Under the pieces are notes generated by a model. That model had not been told where the DNA came from. It saw only the letters and a list, made by a program, of their open reading frames with translations, and made no database searches. From Gnetum montanum (Eukaryota; Streptophyta; Gnetopsida; Gnetales; Gnetaceae): a DNA stretch of 59,466 bases. This document shows, in pieces, positions 23,041-35,289 of this stretch. Each line of letters begins with the position of its first letter. The first letter of the stretch is position 1. Where the stretch lies: NCBI GenBank assembly GCA_015680685.1, contig MNCI01003042.1:139714-199179 (forward strand). The letters are read 5' to 3'. The translations under genes and the position numbers were made by a program.

Positions 23041-23890
23041 TGATGAGTGGCAAGGTACCCCTACATTCAACCATATGAATCACAAGCATTCACATGCAAT
23101 CCTATCAAACTCTACAGACCTTAAGTTCCCAAGTACACTTGTTCTAGGAAGTGAAATCCAATTGGGATGATCATTGTCTTCTCAGTTCCACTCATGAGAT
23201 ACAAGTTTACGATTAAGTGCAATTGAGGTATATGATTTTTATCATTTTATGTTTTATAAATTTAATCACCTAGAGTAAGAATAAAAGGTGGGGTAATTTA
23301 ATATCTAGTTTATCTAATGCCTAGTTAGCCTAACACAAGTACCCATTCCCACTCTCTGAACACATCGTGAATGTATGTAGTGCTACTAGGTTATCAAATG
23401 TTAAGAATTTTCAGGCTACCAAGTACTACACATATGCTCAAAGTGGTTGTGCTTGTGTTCATTAACAATTGGAAATTAATTACTTAATTAAAGTGCATTA
23501 AAGTAAAGTGCATGAATAATTAATGCATTAAAGGAAACATTAATCTATTCTTAGTGCTACAAGGATTATCAAAAGGGATTTTTTTTATTTCTATCACATT
23601 GTTGTGCTCAGGTACGTTAGTGCTTGAATAAAGGTCCGTACATACTCAGACTTCTATTGCAGGCACTCAAAAATATTCTAACTCTAGAATGGCTAAACTA
23701 TAAGAACTTCATTATTATATGCAAAAACTGATTGAAAATCATGTGCTCAAGTGCTATATTTATAAGCTAGCATATACCTTGCAATATCAAATATTCAACA
23801 TCACATCTTGGGATTTGATATTAGGTATTTGATATTGAGGCTTTACTATCATGTATTCGATATCGAAGCATGTCTATACATGATTCATCA
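23041..23890 (-). repeat. 3' LTR of element H
   Basis: 850 bp. On the minus strand it starts TGATGAATCATG and ends CCACTCATCA. U3 holds decayed GATATC-type motifs (about 23780-23870), then a TATA-like box (inverse at 23757-23764). It pairs with 29226-30075. Confidence 0.88.
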
Positions 23891-24806
23891 TGCCCCAAGA
23901 CTAAATAAAACTTCATCATTGAGTGAACAAGAGGAGGAACAAGTTCCTTACAAAATATTGGGTAGGTATGGGATTATTGATTGACATTAAGACTGACTTA
24001 GATGGAACAAATAGACTCTAAGTTCCTGAGTGTACAGATTACAATCTTTTACAAAATTGGGTGTTCATGACAAGAGAAGTTAACACCCTGGAAAAAAATG
24101 ACATCCAACTCCTTTGATAGCTAAAGAGTGAGGAAGAATATTCAATGATCATGAAGAGTCCTCATCACATGGTGCTATTGCTTATCCTTTAATGAAGACA
24201 ATCCCACTTCTAGTTCATGCTTCCTATTGTAATCACAATGAAATCACGGCTTAGTGTGCAATGTGTAATGTATAGCTTTGAAGTAGTTAGTGTCATCGGT
24301 GGTTATACTTGGTTGGGTTGTGATTATGGTGGATTGATTCTATTAATAGTGTTAACAGGAAAGTTGAAAAAGAGGTGAAATTGATAAGCGATCCATTAAA
24401 TTTTGCAAAGTTCAACATAATGAAATGCTTGAAGATGGTTTAAGAATTCACAACAATGAAAAGAGGATTTACTGAAAAATGTTGTGAAGATGCACACAAT
24501 TGGATGTCATTGATGAGACATGCAAAAAGGTTTAATTGTGAGAATGTCTAAGGGTAAAGAACTTAAATAACCCAACTAAAAGATGTGTAAGTGGATCCTC
24601 CCCAAAGTGGGCACAAGCCTTTTATTGCCCTTGCATAACTTCAAATCAAGAAGTTTGTGGGCCTCATGGATGATTAATGATTATGGAGGATTAAAGACAA
24701 AATATTGAAAGAAACTACCTAAAAATTTTGACATATCAAACCAAGACATTGAATTAGAACATGAAATCGGCAGTGAGGTGAGACATGGACAACATAGGTG
24801 GATGAG

Positions 24807-24830
24807 TGAGAGAGAGAGAGAGAGAGAGAG
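24807..24830. repeat. (GA)n microsatellite in the 3' region of H
   Basis: 24 bp of GA. A CT/GA tract occupies the equivalent place in elements A (52564-52586) and F (955-976), so it is an inherited part of the family and not random. Confidence 0.85.
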
Positions 24831-25674
24831 TGGAATGGAGTTTATAATTAAGGTCACATGAAGTCCCTTGTGAATTTATGATTACATGACTTGATAAAAT
24901 CCATCCTTAGTCCAAACCAACACCAACCACATTTAGTGACATTACATCACCATCCTAAGATCAGTCCACCCCCTTGAGACACAAGAGTACTCACACAAAA
25001 CAACCATTGTTCCTTATAGTAGGAAGTGAGGAAGGGCCTTAGTTAGAGGGGACATCTAGGCATGGGTAACATGTCTTTATAGTCCCATAACCAATGCTTG
25101 TAGCTTGTTTATTTTTCCTAAGGGGTGTGCTTTGAATTATCATCATTGTTTTGTTTAATGATGATGAAAACCACACCATGTAAAGACTTGTTCAACTTCC
25201 TATTATTGATCAACATGAAACGGTAAGAAATCCATGGAAACACACATGCAACTAAGTAAGAAGAAAGGTACAAAGAGTATCGAATCCCTTTGAAGTCACA
25301 CCTTGTTCAAACCTTTGAATCCGTTTCAGATCCAGAAACTATCAAAGTCACAAGTTTGTTAAAGTTTTATTAATGGAAAAGGGATAACACATTTCCAAAA
25401 TAAGGAGAATCATGGATTTTGTGGATGGGTGGATGTTATGAACTCATTGCCTATTTCATGAAAAAGAAATCATGTCCTACCTATCAATAACAAAATTCAA
25501 AGCAAGAATCTAGACACCAACAATTAAATGACTGTATAGCGCATACCACCATCAAACAACAAGTTACCAATGTGCTTGGCACTTGTTAATAAAAAGTTAG
25601 AAAGTCATACCAGAATAAAATAAAATAGAAAAGAAAGTGGAAAATATTCAAAAAATTAGCAAACATACTAATGA

Positions 25675-25800
25675 TGGTGTAAAATAAAAAATAGTATAAT
25701 ATAAGAAAAAACTATAAAATAAAAAGGTGTAAAAATAAATAAAATGTAAAACAAAAATATGTAAAACAAAAATAGAAAAACTAAGGAGCTACAAAAATAA
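25675..25800 (-). repeat. TTTTTGTTTTACA-type tandem repeats of H
   Basis: The minus strand shows decayed copies of the 15-bp unit found after the protease in A (50998-51165), also directly downstream of protease here. Confidence 0.6.
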
Positions 25801-26115
25801 TTAGCACAGATGGTCATCTCCTCCACAACTAAGTTTGAAGGGAGAGATGTGACATGTCGAATGTGGTTGTCCATCCATGAAGACGTTTGTTGTTTTGTCC
25901 TATGTTGGCTTGTAGAAAGGTGTTGTTTGTTTTATGTTAACCAACAGCCTATTGTTTCAGTCCTTATAAGGTTCCATGTATTTTGTGCTACTTGTAGAAT
26001 TAGCTATCAGCCATTGGATATCCTTTTTCTTAGTGGATGTTGCCTATAGGCACTTGTGAATTTCAAGTTCAGTTGCACAATGACTACATGTGATAATGGA
26101 GATGCTTTTAATGGA

Positions 26116-26612
26116 TCATAACTTTCGCACACAGTTGCACCTGGTATCACTGTACACAAGACATGGAACTTTCTTTCTCTTGATTAGACCAAATTCATTC
26201 TTCTTGGAATTCTCCAAGGAGAGGTCATGGATGCCTATTCTTACATCGACGGTGTTGAGCCAAGCTCTTCCCATAATGATAGGGAAGTTGTTGTTGCAAT
26301 TATTAACCTCAATTACCAAGAAGTTAGTAGGATAAGACCACCCATAGATAGTGGTCATAATGTTCTCCACTAGCCCCAAAGGAACAATGATGGACTAGTT
26401 TGCTAACTTTAGATGAATGTCACTTTTCTTAATAGGTGGCAAGTTCTAGGCTTTGTACATTTCATTAGAAATAAGATTCATGCCTGAACCTAAATTAAGA
26501 AGAGCTTTGCATGGGTCATTTTTGGAAATCTATAGGTAAATGAGAGGACTTCCAGGATTAGATTTGGGAAGATTTCTAGCATTGATTGAATCAGATATGA
26601 TGTGATTTATCA
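26116..26612 (-). pseudogene. aspartic protease of element H, active-site Asp to Asn
   Basis: The minus strand reads SPLIYL, then ALLNLGSGMNLIS (about 26505-26465), then a stop before SIIVPLGLVENIMTT. It continues with FPIIMGRAWLNTVDVRIGI and ends near 26116. It aligns along its length with the protease of element A. The catalytic Asp of the DLGSG-type motif is Asn (codon 26496-26494 on the minus strand), a G-to-A change that would abolish cleavage. One in-frame stop lies upstream of the M at 26379. Confidence 0.75.
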
Positions 26613-26999
26613 TGCTGTGTAGCCTTGAGGAGATGTTTAGTTTGAAGGGACCCTGATAGGGTTTAATGCAAAGGATGGAGGAGAGATAGAGTGTTTGGTT
26701 GCATCAGTCTATGAGGGCTTTTTAGGACTTTTGGGGTGGAAGAATATCCTCTTATGGTATTGGTGTTTTGACCCACTTGGCTAGGGAGCTAGCTTTATGT
26801 TGATAGCCTTGGTAGTGGTTCATTGCTACAGTTGAGTAGGAATTTTACCCTACATAGATGGAGCAGGTGGTAGCTATGCAGAGGGTGGAGGAAGATGTGT
26901 AGGAATAGGAGGAGGATAAGGATAAAAGGCAGTATCTATCCTTACATATGGAGAATGATAATAATTAGGACGTTAGTAGTAGGGTTGAAAAGTAGAAAC

Positions 27000-29030
27000 G
27001 TGACTAGAAGAGTCACATGGAGACAAGGNACCAACACCCATGACTATGATTACTACCTATGTTGATGCTGCTCATATGATTGTGGTGGAGTTCCACTTGG
27101 ATAATAATGTTATTATTGGTGGAACTGCCTTGAATTACCTTGGGGATAAGGCAATCTTTTAGGTGTTTGCCTTTGTGCTAGACATGGATTTAAAGCATAT
27201 ATCCTAGATTCCTATAAGTGTGACACAATAGGAAAAAATCCCTTAGGATGTTCATAATGGCATATTTCACACCCACTATTATAATTTGATTCACTTCTTG
27301 CACCTTCCTCTATTGCAGCAATCTTGCTCTTACCTCTTTAATAGGCTTGTTTAGCTTCCTTGTGCCTCCTGCACTCACCATCAATACCTTGTTCATTGGA
27401 CTCTTCAACAATTTTAAGGACAACTTGAAATTTGCTATCCATAGAGTCCCATAATTGATCAAACTTAGTCATAATTTTAGATTGAAATTTTTGAAGCAAC
27501 AAGGTTTTCTGATTCACTACCTCAGCAAGTAATGATTCTTCCTCACTGTCATAGAATTGAACCTCCCTCTTGTGAATAGAAGGATTATGGTTATACTCTT
27601 TTTCACTTTCTTGTTTTCTTAATTCTCCTTTCTCTTTAGCTACCTACTCAATTAATAATTGGATTTTATGAACACTTAATTCTACCAATTATCCTTAGGC
27701 ATAGATTATAAGGGTTCTCCTCATTTTAGATTGAAGCCCATCTACAATGTGGTGAAGTTGGTCTAGTTGAAAATAACCCTAGCTAGGACATATGTGTAAT
27801 AAGAAATAGTATCGACCTATGGCAATGTACAAAGGTTTGTGTGTCCCTTGTTTCCATCCTTGGATCTACCTTCTCAAATTGGACCCTTAGGAGTACATTT
27901 GATATTTGTCATTGAATAATTTAAGCATTGTATTTCATCATATGATAAATTTTGGTTCTACAAACTGGTACTAGTTAATATCTTCTTTAATGAGTGTCCT
28001 TGGAAATAAATTAAGCTTTTTCCACTCATTTTCTATGTTCTACAAGGAACATGCTTGGAGATGATTTTACAGATTTGAGTTATATCCCTTTTCAAATCAA
28101 TGGATATTATTCATGTCTAGCCTTTTGATTTGACTATCCTTTACATGCCTTATGGGAATTCATACTGCCTCTAAAATGTTTAACATACTTTGGGTAGTAA
28201 GCAAAGGTTCATCAAGGCCTTGATTTTGGTGCCTACGATGCCCTTTTCTACCCCTTCATTCATGGTAATAGGTCTCTCTTGAACACCCACGTCCTTGGTC
28301 TTAGCCCATGTAATGGTCCCTTTGGTTATCTCCATCTCATCGGCCACCTCCATGATAGTCATGCCCCCTATGATTATAGTTAAAGCCAGAATAAGAAGAT
28401 GATGATGATAAAGGTGAAGAGGAAGGAGGACTAGCATCATCACAATGCCTGCTACCCCATTTTTGGTGATCATGGCCACAAGCATGCTCTTGTTTCTTAT
28501 CTACATCCTTGCCCTAACTCTCCCCCTTGGATCTTTCTTTATCATTGGATCCATTCTTGCCAAAACCTGGATTGTGAATCATGGATTTCAGGTTCTAGTT
28601 TTGACCTCCTTCATTGAAATCAAAGAGAGGAATTTCACTAAATGGAAAACCCCCAAAGAAGGGTTCTCCACCATCTTTTGGTATAGCAGGAATGGGGAGT
28701 CATTAAACTACTTTCCCTTCATAGATTCATGATGCTATTCTAGCTACCAATCCCTAAGACATTATGCCTTAGTGGGATGATAATCCTTGGCATTATTATC
28801 TTGCACAATGTACTTAGCATGATGTCCTTGGAGACCTAATTGTATAAGCATTTCTTGGTTCATAGTAGAAATAGATTGATCGGGTGGTGACACGATGTTG
28901 CCCTCCATGTTACACCACCATAGCTATTCATCTTGGTGTAGGATGAAGATGAAATTCAGTACATACTAAGTAGGATGAGCATATATGACTTTGTATTGTT
29001 GGGGCACCTATTGATGTACTCCATCAAACT
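27000..29030 (-). pseudogene. gag polyprotein of element H, broken
   Basis: Read right to left, the N-terminal module is VIYAHPT, FIFILHQDE, then MEGNIVSPPDQSISTMN (about 29000-28850). It aligns with VTYTHPDEYV, FHQDEQLRWRDMQGNIVLPP of A and E. The Retrotrans_gag core follows (about 28150-27700) and then a zinc knuckle CEICHYEHPKGFFP (about 27270), in which the last cysteine is Phe. A His/Tyr/Pro-rich tail follows. A single N lies at 27029. Numerous stops. Gag would form the particle; this copy cannot be translated through. Confidence 0.65.
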
Positions 29031-29225
29031 TGGGTGAAGAAGCACTCCTGTGAGAAGAAGATATTTTATGTTAGAAAAATAAAAATGCAGTGTGCTCTTT
29101 AAAATTTTTATAGAAATTTTAAAGTATGATATAACTTTAAGGTTCGTTCCAATGATTTTGAATAATTTTGATGAAATCCTAGATAGCACACGTAACAACT
29201 AAGAGATCCCTAGCAATGGTGTCAA

Positions 29226-30075
29226 CGATGAGTGGTGAGGTACTCCTATGCCCTACTATACGAATCACAAGCATTCACACGTGATCTTGTTGAACTCCAT
29301 AGACCTTAAGTTCCCAAGTACACTAGTTCTAGGAATTGAAATCCAATTGAGATGATCATTGTCTTCTTAGTTTCACTTGCGAGGTATAAGTTTATGGTTA
29401 AGTGCAACTAAGGTATATGATTTTTATAATTTTATGTTTTGTGAATTTAATCACTTAAAAGAAAAAATAAAAGGTAGGGTAATTTAATATCTAGTTTATT
29501 TATTGCTTAGCTAGCCTAACATAGGTACCCATTCCCACTCTTTAGCCACATCCTATATGCAAGTAACACAGCTGGGTTACCAAACGTTAAGCATTTTTGG
29601 GTTACCAAGTGCTACAAGTATGCTCTAAGTGGTTGTGCTTGTGTTCATTAACAACTAGAAATTAATTGCTTAATTAAAGTGCATTAAAGTAAAGTGCATG
29701 AATAATAAATGCATTAAAAGAAAAAATTAATCTATTCTCAGTGCTGCAAGGATTATCAAAAGGGCCTATCTTTATTTCCATCACACTAGTATGATTAGGT
29801 ACATCAATGCTTGAATAAAGGTCTGTACACACAGATTCTTGCTACAGGCACTCAAAAATATTCTAACTCTAGAAGGGCTAAACTACAAGAACTTTGTTAC
29901 TCTATGCAAAAACTAATTGAAAATTATGTGTCCAAGTGCTATATTTATAGGCTAGCATATACACAACAATATCAAATATTTGACATCACATTTTGGGATA
30001 TGATATCGAGTATTCGATATCAAGGCTCCGATATTGTGTATATGATATTTGGGCATGTCTAAATATGATTCATTA
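29226..30075 (-). repeat. 5' LTR of element H
   Basis: 850 bp. It pairs with 23041-23890 and starts CGATGAGTGG on the plus strand (T to C at the terminal TG). The primer-binding site is adjacent at its left (29208-29225; minus strand TGACACCATTGCTAGGGA). The U3 array is at about 29960-30065 and the inverse TATA at 29942-29949. Confidence 0.88.
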
Positions 30076-30080
30076 GGGGC

Positions 30081-30428
30081 CTTGTAGGGATCACTATGCT
30101 AGGAGATACACAACCTAAAATCCTTATGACATGATATTTTTGATCAAAAATCTTCAAGGATGCACAGTAAGTTTTCAATTTCTATAAAAGATGTCAACAT
30201 GATAATGGGATGACTGCAAGGCTTGAGGATCCTTAATAATGAATCTAACTATTGGAATTATTTGAATTATGGGAAATTGATTTTAGGGGTCTCATTAGAA
30301 TCTACAGTAATAACAAATTGCACTATGATCATAAGCATAAGATTTTTTAGTAACACATGGTAAATAGGTTTGGTATAATAAGGGTACTTTTTTATGATAA
30401 TGGTATCCATTTTATGGATGTTACCTGT
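30081..30428 (+). pseudogene. integrase fragment of element J
   Basis: Immediately after H and its target duplication, plus-strand sequence reads IFKDAQ, then NFYKRCQHDNGM (about 30175). This corresponds to the CxxC half of the integrase zinc domain (family: FVKSCDxCQRTGN). LFELWEIDF (about 30255) then corresponds to VWGIDFMGP with the first catalytic Asp. The fragment stops at 30429 where the LTR of B begins. Short and decayed, but the order relative to J RNase H is right. Confidence 0.55.
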
Positions 30429-31311
30429 TGATAAAGTCAAATTTTCAAAGGTAACCATATCATAATAATGATATTGCATCATTGATGTCATTTATACAAT
30501 ATCATAGCCCATGCTAAGTCATCGTTGAAATGATATCTCGAGATGTGTGTAGTCCTATAAATACAACACTTGGATGCACAAACCATAGAACGTTTTATTC
30601 CATACTTGACTAAAAATCTTACAGCTTTATTTCATAGTGTTAGTGATAGAAGTAAATGCTTGCAGTGTGATGTCTAGTGATTGAACAAAGTCTTTGTTCA
30701 AATAGATTGTACTTGAACATAGTTTGTGATGGAAATAAAGATTGATATTGCTTCACATAATTGCAACATTCCTTTAGTTTACTTAGCATAATGTTAACAA
30801 TTTTCCTAGTTTAATAGTTTACTTTTCCAAGTGTTTTACTTTCACTGTCAATAGTAACAGGAATGGGTATGACTAATTTTGAGCACTTAAGTGTAATTGT
30901 TTGGTAACCTAGTAATGTTATTGCTTAGTACACCTAGTAGCATAGCACTTGGTAGCTTAGCAATGGTTACATGAAGTCCAAGGTGTGTACAGAGAATCAA
31001 GAATTGATACTCATCAAATTAGGCTAGAATAGACTTGTTTACTTATTATCACTTAGACTTAAGAGTTACTTTTATCTCCATTATGGTTACACTTTGGTGT
31101 ACTTCAAGCCAAGAAACATCTATTATCATATGCCTCGCTACAAGCTAAACCATACACTTAGACCTTACTAACTTGATGTGGGAAGATAATGATTTTGAAC
31201 TTAACTCAATTACTAGCATACCAACATTGTCTATTTGCAGATTGTGATTGGGTTACATGTGAACACTCGTAACTTGTATGGTTGGGTGTTGGATTTCTCC
31301 ACCACTCATCA
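30429..31311 (+). repeat. 5' LTR of element B
   Basis: 883 bp, TGATAAAGTC...CACTCATCA. Decayed GATATC-type motifs occur at 30455-30545 and TATAAATA at 30556-30563. The first 121 bases match 44888-45008, the remnant 3' LTR. Confidence 0.8.
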
Positions 31312-31312
31312 T

Positions 31313-31330
31313 TGGCATTGTTGCCAGAGA
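31313..31330 (+). promoter_or_regulatory. primer-binding site of B (tRNA-Asp type, mutated)
   Basis: TGGCATTGTTGCCAGAGA lies one base after the LTR. It is the tRNA-Asp complement with G-to-A and C-to-T changes. Confidence 0.65.
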
Positions 31331-31453
31331 TAGTCAATGTATGCTAAGTAATTGATTTTCAAAGTACATTGTATTAGGAATTCAAAGTCAAAACTTATAA
31401 TCCTTAACTAAATTTAAATGCACACACACTTAACAAGCATCATAGTTTTAAAC

Positions 31454-33890
31454 ATGGCTTCAGTTAAAGATAAATCACCACTTTCCAAAGAACTACAAAG
31501 AGGAAATGATAGAACCAATGATGGAAAAGACTAAGGGGTGCCTATGCAAACTAGAATCACATACACTTGTATTGATCCTTATTATCCAAAATTTACTGTC
31601 ATCTTTCATCAAGATGGGAAAGTGAGATGGAGAGACATATAGGGCAACATAGTCCTACCTCTAGAGAATTCAACACTTAGCATGCTTCACATTGCATTAA
31701 AGGGAATGAATCCAAACTAGGTACAAGAGGGGTACCATATGATGAAGCACATGATAAGACCCTACCGACCCATAGAGGCACAAATGAAAAGAGATCATGC
31801 AATGAGAATTAAGCATGTACATAATAAGGGGAAGTAGGTTAACATTCCATTTATCTTAGAAGAACTCAATGCTGATGCATTTATTTCAGAAAATCTCCAT
31901 TAGCATCATCAAGATCCTTCTCAAATGCCTACTATCCCCTTTGAAGAACCTATCAAAGTTCAATTACATTCTATCCTAGTAAAGACATCTAGAAGGGAGG
32001 CAGTGGACTCCAAGTATAGGTAAAGCTCAAAGCCAAGAGTTTATATTGAATCCTACAAGGAGGAATACTAGATTTATCAAGGGAGGACAAGTCAACCTCA
32101 TTCTCGTATTGCCTCATATTCATCCTCACAATTGTGGGTGGAATCTAATAGGAGGAGATAGAAGCATAGAGACCATAATAGAAAAGAAAAAAGAGCTCAC
32201 AATCATTATGACCATCACCCAAGACATTCTTATGAGGACGATAAAGACCATGAACCAAGAAGGCATAAGCATTGGAGAGAGGAACAAGAAAGGTATGAGT
32301 ACAGAAAGGGGCACTACTACAATAGAGCTCAAGAAACTGATCATGATGATGAATCTCTGTTGGCAACTCATAGTATGATGAATATCCAAGGAGCTATCTA
32401 TATACCAACCAAGTACATAAGGGACAACTACATCAAGTGTCTAGACATGAATAACATGTCTAGATGTGAGGGTGGTTACAATGTTAATCCTCAACACCAC
32501 CTTCAACCATTCCATAATTCTTTTTCCTTGTAGAACATCGAAATTAATTGGTAGAAATTGAAGTTGTTTCCTAGGAAGCTTGTGAAAGAAGCTAAAAGTT
32601 GGTAAAGATCGCTTGAACCAAAATTGATCAGGAGATGGAGTATCATGCTGAAACCTTTTAATGAAAAATATCAAACTTATTCCCAGGTGTCTAATCTATG
32701 AAAATAGATCCAAGGATGGAAGTAAGGAACTCATGAATCCTAGGATGATACTATTCACTATTGAATAGGTGCCCAGGCTATGGATTTTCTTAACAGGAGA
32801 AACTGAGGCACATTGTTAATGGGCTTGGAAATAGGACTAGGAAGACCCTTGGAATATATGCCCAAGGTCAGTTATTTGAAATGTCTATCCATTGGATACA
32901 AAGATTAATTGATGAAGTGGACAAGGAAGAGGGTGAACTAAGGAAAAGAGAATTAGTAGAGAAATACAAAAAAGATCCATCCATCAAAAAAGGGATGTAA
33001 TTGTTTGTAACCCATAAGAAGAAGAGACCTTGGACCAAGTAATTCAAAAAAAGACTCTACCCATTCAAAAACCTATCATTGACATAGTAGCTAAGGTAGA
33101 GAAGATGTGGGATTTAGTTGATGAGAAGTTTGCAATAGCTTTAAAGATTATAGAGGAATGAACTGAGCAATCCTTAAAAAAAAGGCAAGGATAGAAAGAA
33201 GAAGAGAGACATTGGACAAAAGGAAAAAGTAGCTTTTGTGGTTGAATGTTCAAAAACAAGCTTCAAAGATGAGGAAAGCCAATATGGACATCCCAAGGGA
33301 TGTTTTTCTATAATGATGCACTTACAAGAAATAGGGGTATATGTTCTTAACCCTAATTTTATCAAGAAATAGATGTCCAAATGGTTGCCTTACCCTTTGG
33401 GTGACTATAGGAAAGCCTTCCAACCCATGTACTATCTTAGTGGAGCTTACGCATAGCCATAGAAGCAATATCATCAACAATGGCAACAACCCCAATCATG
33501 GGCCATGCCACCACCATGCAAATAGTACTCATATCGATAGCTAGACCCATATGGATACTATGTATAACATCTAATCTCTTTGAGAAATGTAGTTGTTCAA
33601 GCTCCATCATATTATCTAGCTGAATAGCATAGAACAACACCACCAAGGACAAACTGAAAATCATATATGTATCCACAAGTAGCTGGTTCCTCAAATTAAC
33701 ATCCCAATCCCTTACCACCAATTCCACCTCCTGTAATGCAGGGGGAACTACCATCTCAACTACAATAGAAAAGTACAACCAGGGTAATGAATATACAAAT
33801 AGAGGATCTTACTAGAAACACTAAGGGCTAATCGAAGTAACATCCCTTCTTTAGGGTAAGTCTAGAAAGGCCTGGTAGAGTTAGAACTTT
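31454..33890 (+). pseudogene. gag polyprotein of element B, broken
   Basis: The ATG at 31454 opens MASVKDKSPLSK, and a TAA follows at 31532. The N-terminal module ITYTCIDPYYPKFT, FHQDGKVRWRDI, GNIVLPLE (31550-31680) matches A, E and H. The capsid-like core at about 32350-32990 has KLKLFPRKLVKEAKSW, LEPKLIRRWSIML, FNEKYQTYSQV and IQGWK, a Retrotrans_gag match. A knuckle remnant (YGHPKGCFSIMMHLQE, about 33275) has lost its first cysteines. A Gln/Pro-rich tail ends near 33890. Several frameshifts, especially around 32750. Confidence 0.7.
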
Positions 33891-33959
33891 ATTGCAACAA
33901 GATTCTTCTATGGAAAATCCTATTACCAACATCATGCTTCCATAAAAATTAGCTCAAAA

Positions 33960-34475
33960 ATTAAAAACTATCATGTTGACAAAGATAGTATTAGATTGGA
34001 TCAAGGTAGGAACACTTTCCAAGAAAAGAATGGATCTAGAAGTTCCTTTGATTTATTTACAAGTAGCTGGAAATCTACCACGTAAGGCTCTACTAAACCT
34101 AGGTTTTAGAGTAAACTTGATATCTCTAGAAACATATAAAGCATGGAATGTACCAACCTTAAAAGAGTGCAATATCTAGTTAGAGCTTGTAGATAAATTT
34201 GTCACCATCCCTTGGGATAGATAGAAGATGTGATAACCATTGTTAATGGATGGTCTTATATAAGAGACTCCCTAGTAATGGACATGATGAGAAATGACAA
34301 GAAATTTCCTATCATCATGGGGAGAGCATGGCTTAGCATTGTGAATGCTAAGTTAAGCATGAGAGACTTATCTCTATATATTTCTAAGGAAGAAAAGCAC
34401 AGAGCCATACATACACAAAAGATTTCATGCATTATCAATGATACAAAAGGGTGCAGTTGTGAGTCGACACTTTAG
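33960..34475 (+). pseudogene. aspartic protease of element B, active-site Asp to Asn
   Basis: MLTKIVLDWIKVGTLSKKRM begins at 33973. ALLNLGFRVNLIS (34087 onward) has Asn (codon 34096-34098) in place of the catalytic Asp and FR in place of SG. The C-terminal half is VITIVNGWSYIRD, KFPIIMGRAWLSIVNAKLSM, ending at 34475. Two stops lie between 34178 and 34230. It is homologous to the proteases of A, H and J. It would have processed Gag; dead here. Confidence 0.75.
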
Positions 34476-35289
34476 AATGTCAACATAATCAGTACACCAA
34501 CTGACAACAAATGTGAAAAACAAGTGTGTGGACATAACAAAGCATGGGCCACCAAACCAAAAGACACATAGTGGCCAAAAGCTAAGAGCCTAGAATTGTC
34601 CAAAACATGCATGGAATAATCCAATGCACTTATTAACTCCTCTTCTAAGAAAATGACCTCAATTGAGAACTTACAAAAAAAGTATTAACCCATAATCATG
34701 CACCAAAAAATAGAGGAAATAAGAATTTACATGATTAAAATTCAATTACCATCAAGATTACATGCAATGATAATTGAAAAACTAAGTCATTAAGAATGGT
34801 AAGTGAGATTAACCCTCACTTTTGACACTTATAACTTTGCCCTTGTAGCTCTAATTTCCTAGATTCTTGCACCTTATTGATCATAGATCTTGTAACTTAG
34901 TTGTGTGGGTTGGGGGTGGGGGTGTTACTTAGCATGATATTGCTAAAATTTGAGCAAAAAATTTCTAACACCCGGAAGATATCTTAAAGGATAAGTATAA
35001 GGAAAATAATAAGAATTCTACAATTTGTTAATCAAACCAAGTCTAGAAGCACTTAAAAAATCCTTGTAATGTACCATACCAACTATTTTATGCCATAAAT
35101 AGGAGCAACACTGATAACTATGAAGGGTTATAAGGAAAATGACACCTAAAGGGATTTCTTTTTGAAATTTTTCTAACTCTGAAATCATGATAAGCTAAGA
35201 ACTTGATCTAGCTAAGGGTATGAGGAAGGAAAAGAGCTATTACAAACTAGTATAAACAGTTTAATAATTTCAAACCCTTGTTGATTGTA
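34476..35289 (+). other. decayed linker of element B between protease and the large ORF
   Basis: No domain is recognisable. A G-rich stretch at about 34907-34924 ('gggttgggggtgggggtg') stands out from its AT-rich surroundings. The region replaces the place where pol would lie in an autonomous element. Confidence 0.4.

Larger units (their letters stand above)
23041..30075 (-). mobile_element. complete gag-pro LTR retrotransposon H with perfect target duplication GGGGC
   Basis: Two 850-bp LTRs (23041-23890 and 29226-30075) enclose 5.3 kb. GGGGC flanks both sides (23036-23040 and 30076-30080). On the minus strand the primer-binding site lies next to the right LTR and the polypurine tract ('tcttggggca') next to the left one, so transcription runs right to left. 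Inside are gag and protease only. No reverse transcriptase, RNase H or integrase is detectable, although the length outside gag-pro would hold little more. It shares the TTTTTGTTTTACA repeat block and the 3' leader with element A. It lies between RNase H and integrase of J. Confidence 0.88.

Noticed and set aside
25668-25874. Phe/Tyr/Leu-rich minus-strand ORF resembling a transmembrane protein
   Set aside because: It is a translation of the TTTTTGTTTTACA-type tandem repeat. The same applies to 50946-51242.
32126-32389. Minus-strand ORFs with hydrophobic residues that look like membrane segments
   Set aside because: They are the antisense of the charged gag linker of B; the plus strand has the homologous gag.
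33341-33544. Plus-strand ORF of 67 codons in B
   Set aside because: It overlaps the gag tail in another frame and has no counterpart in A, C or H.
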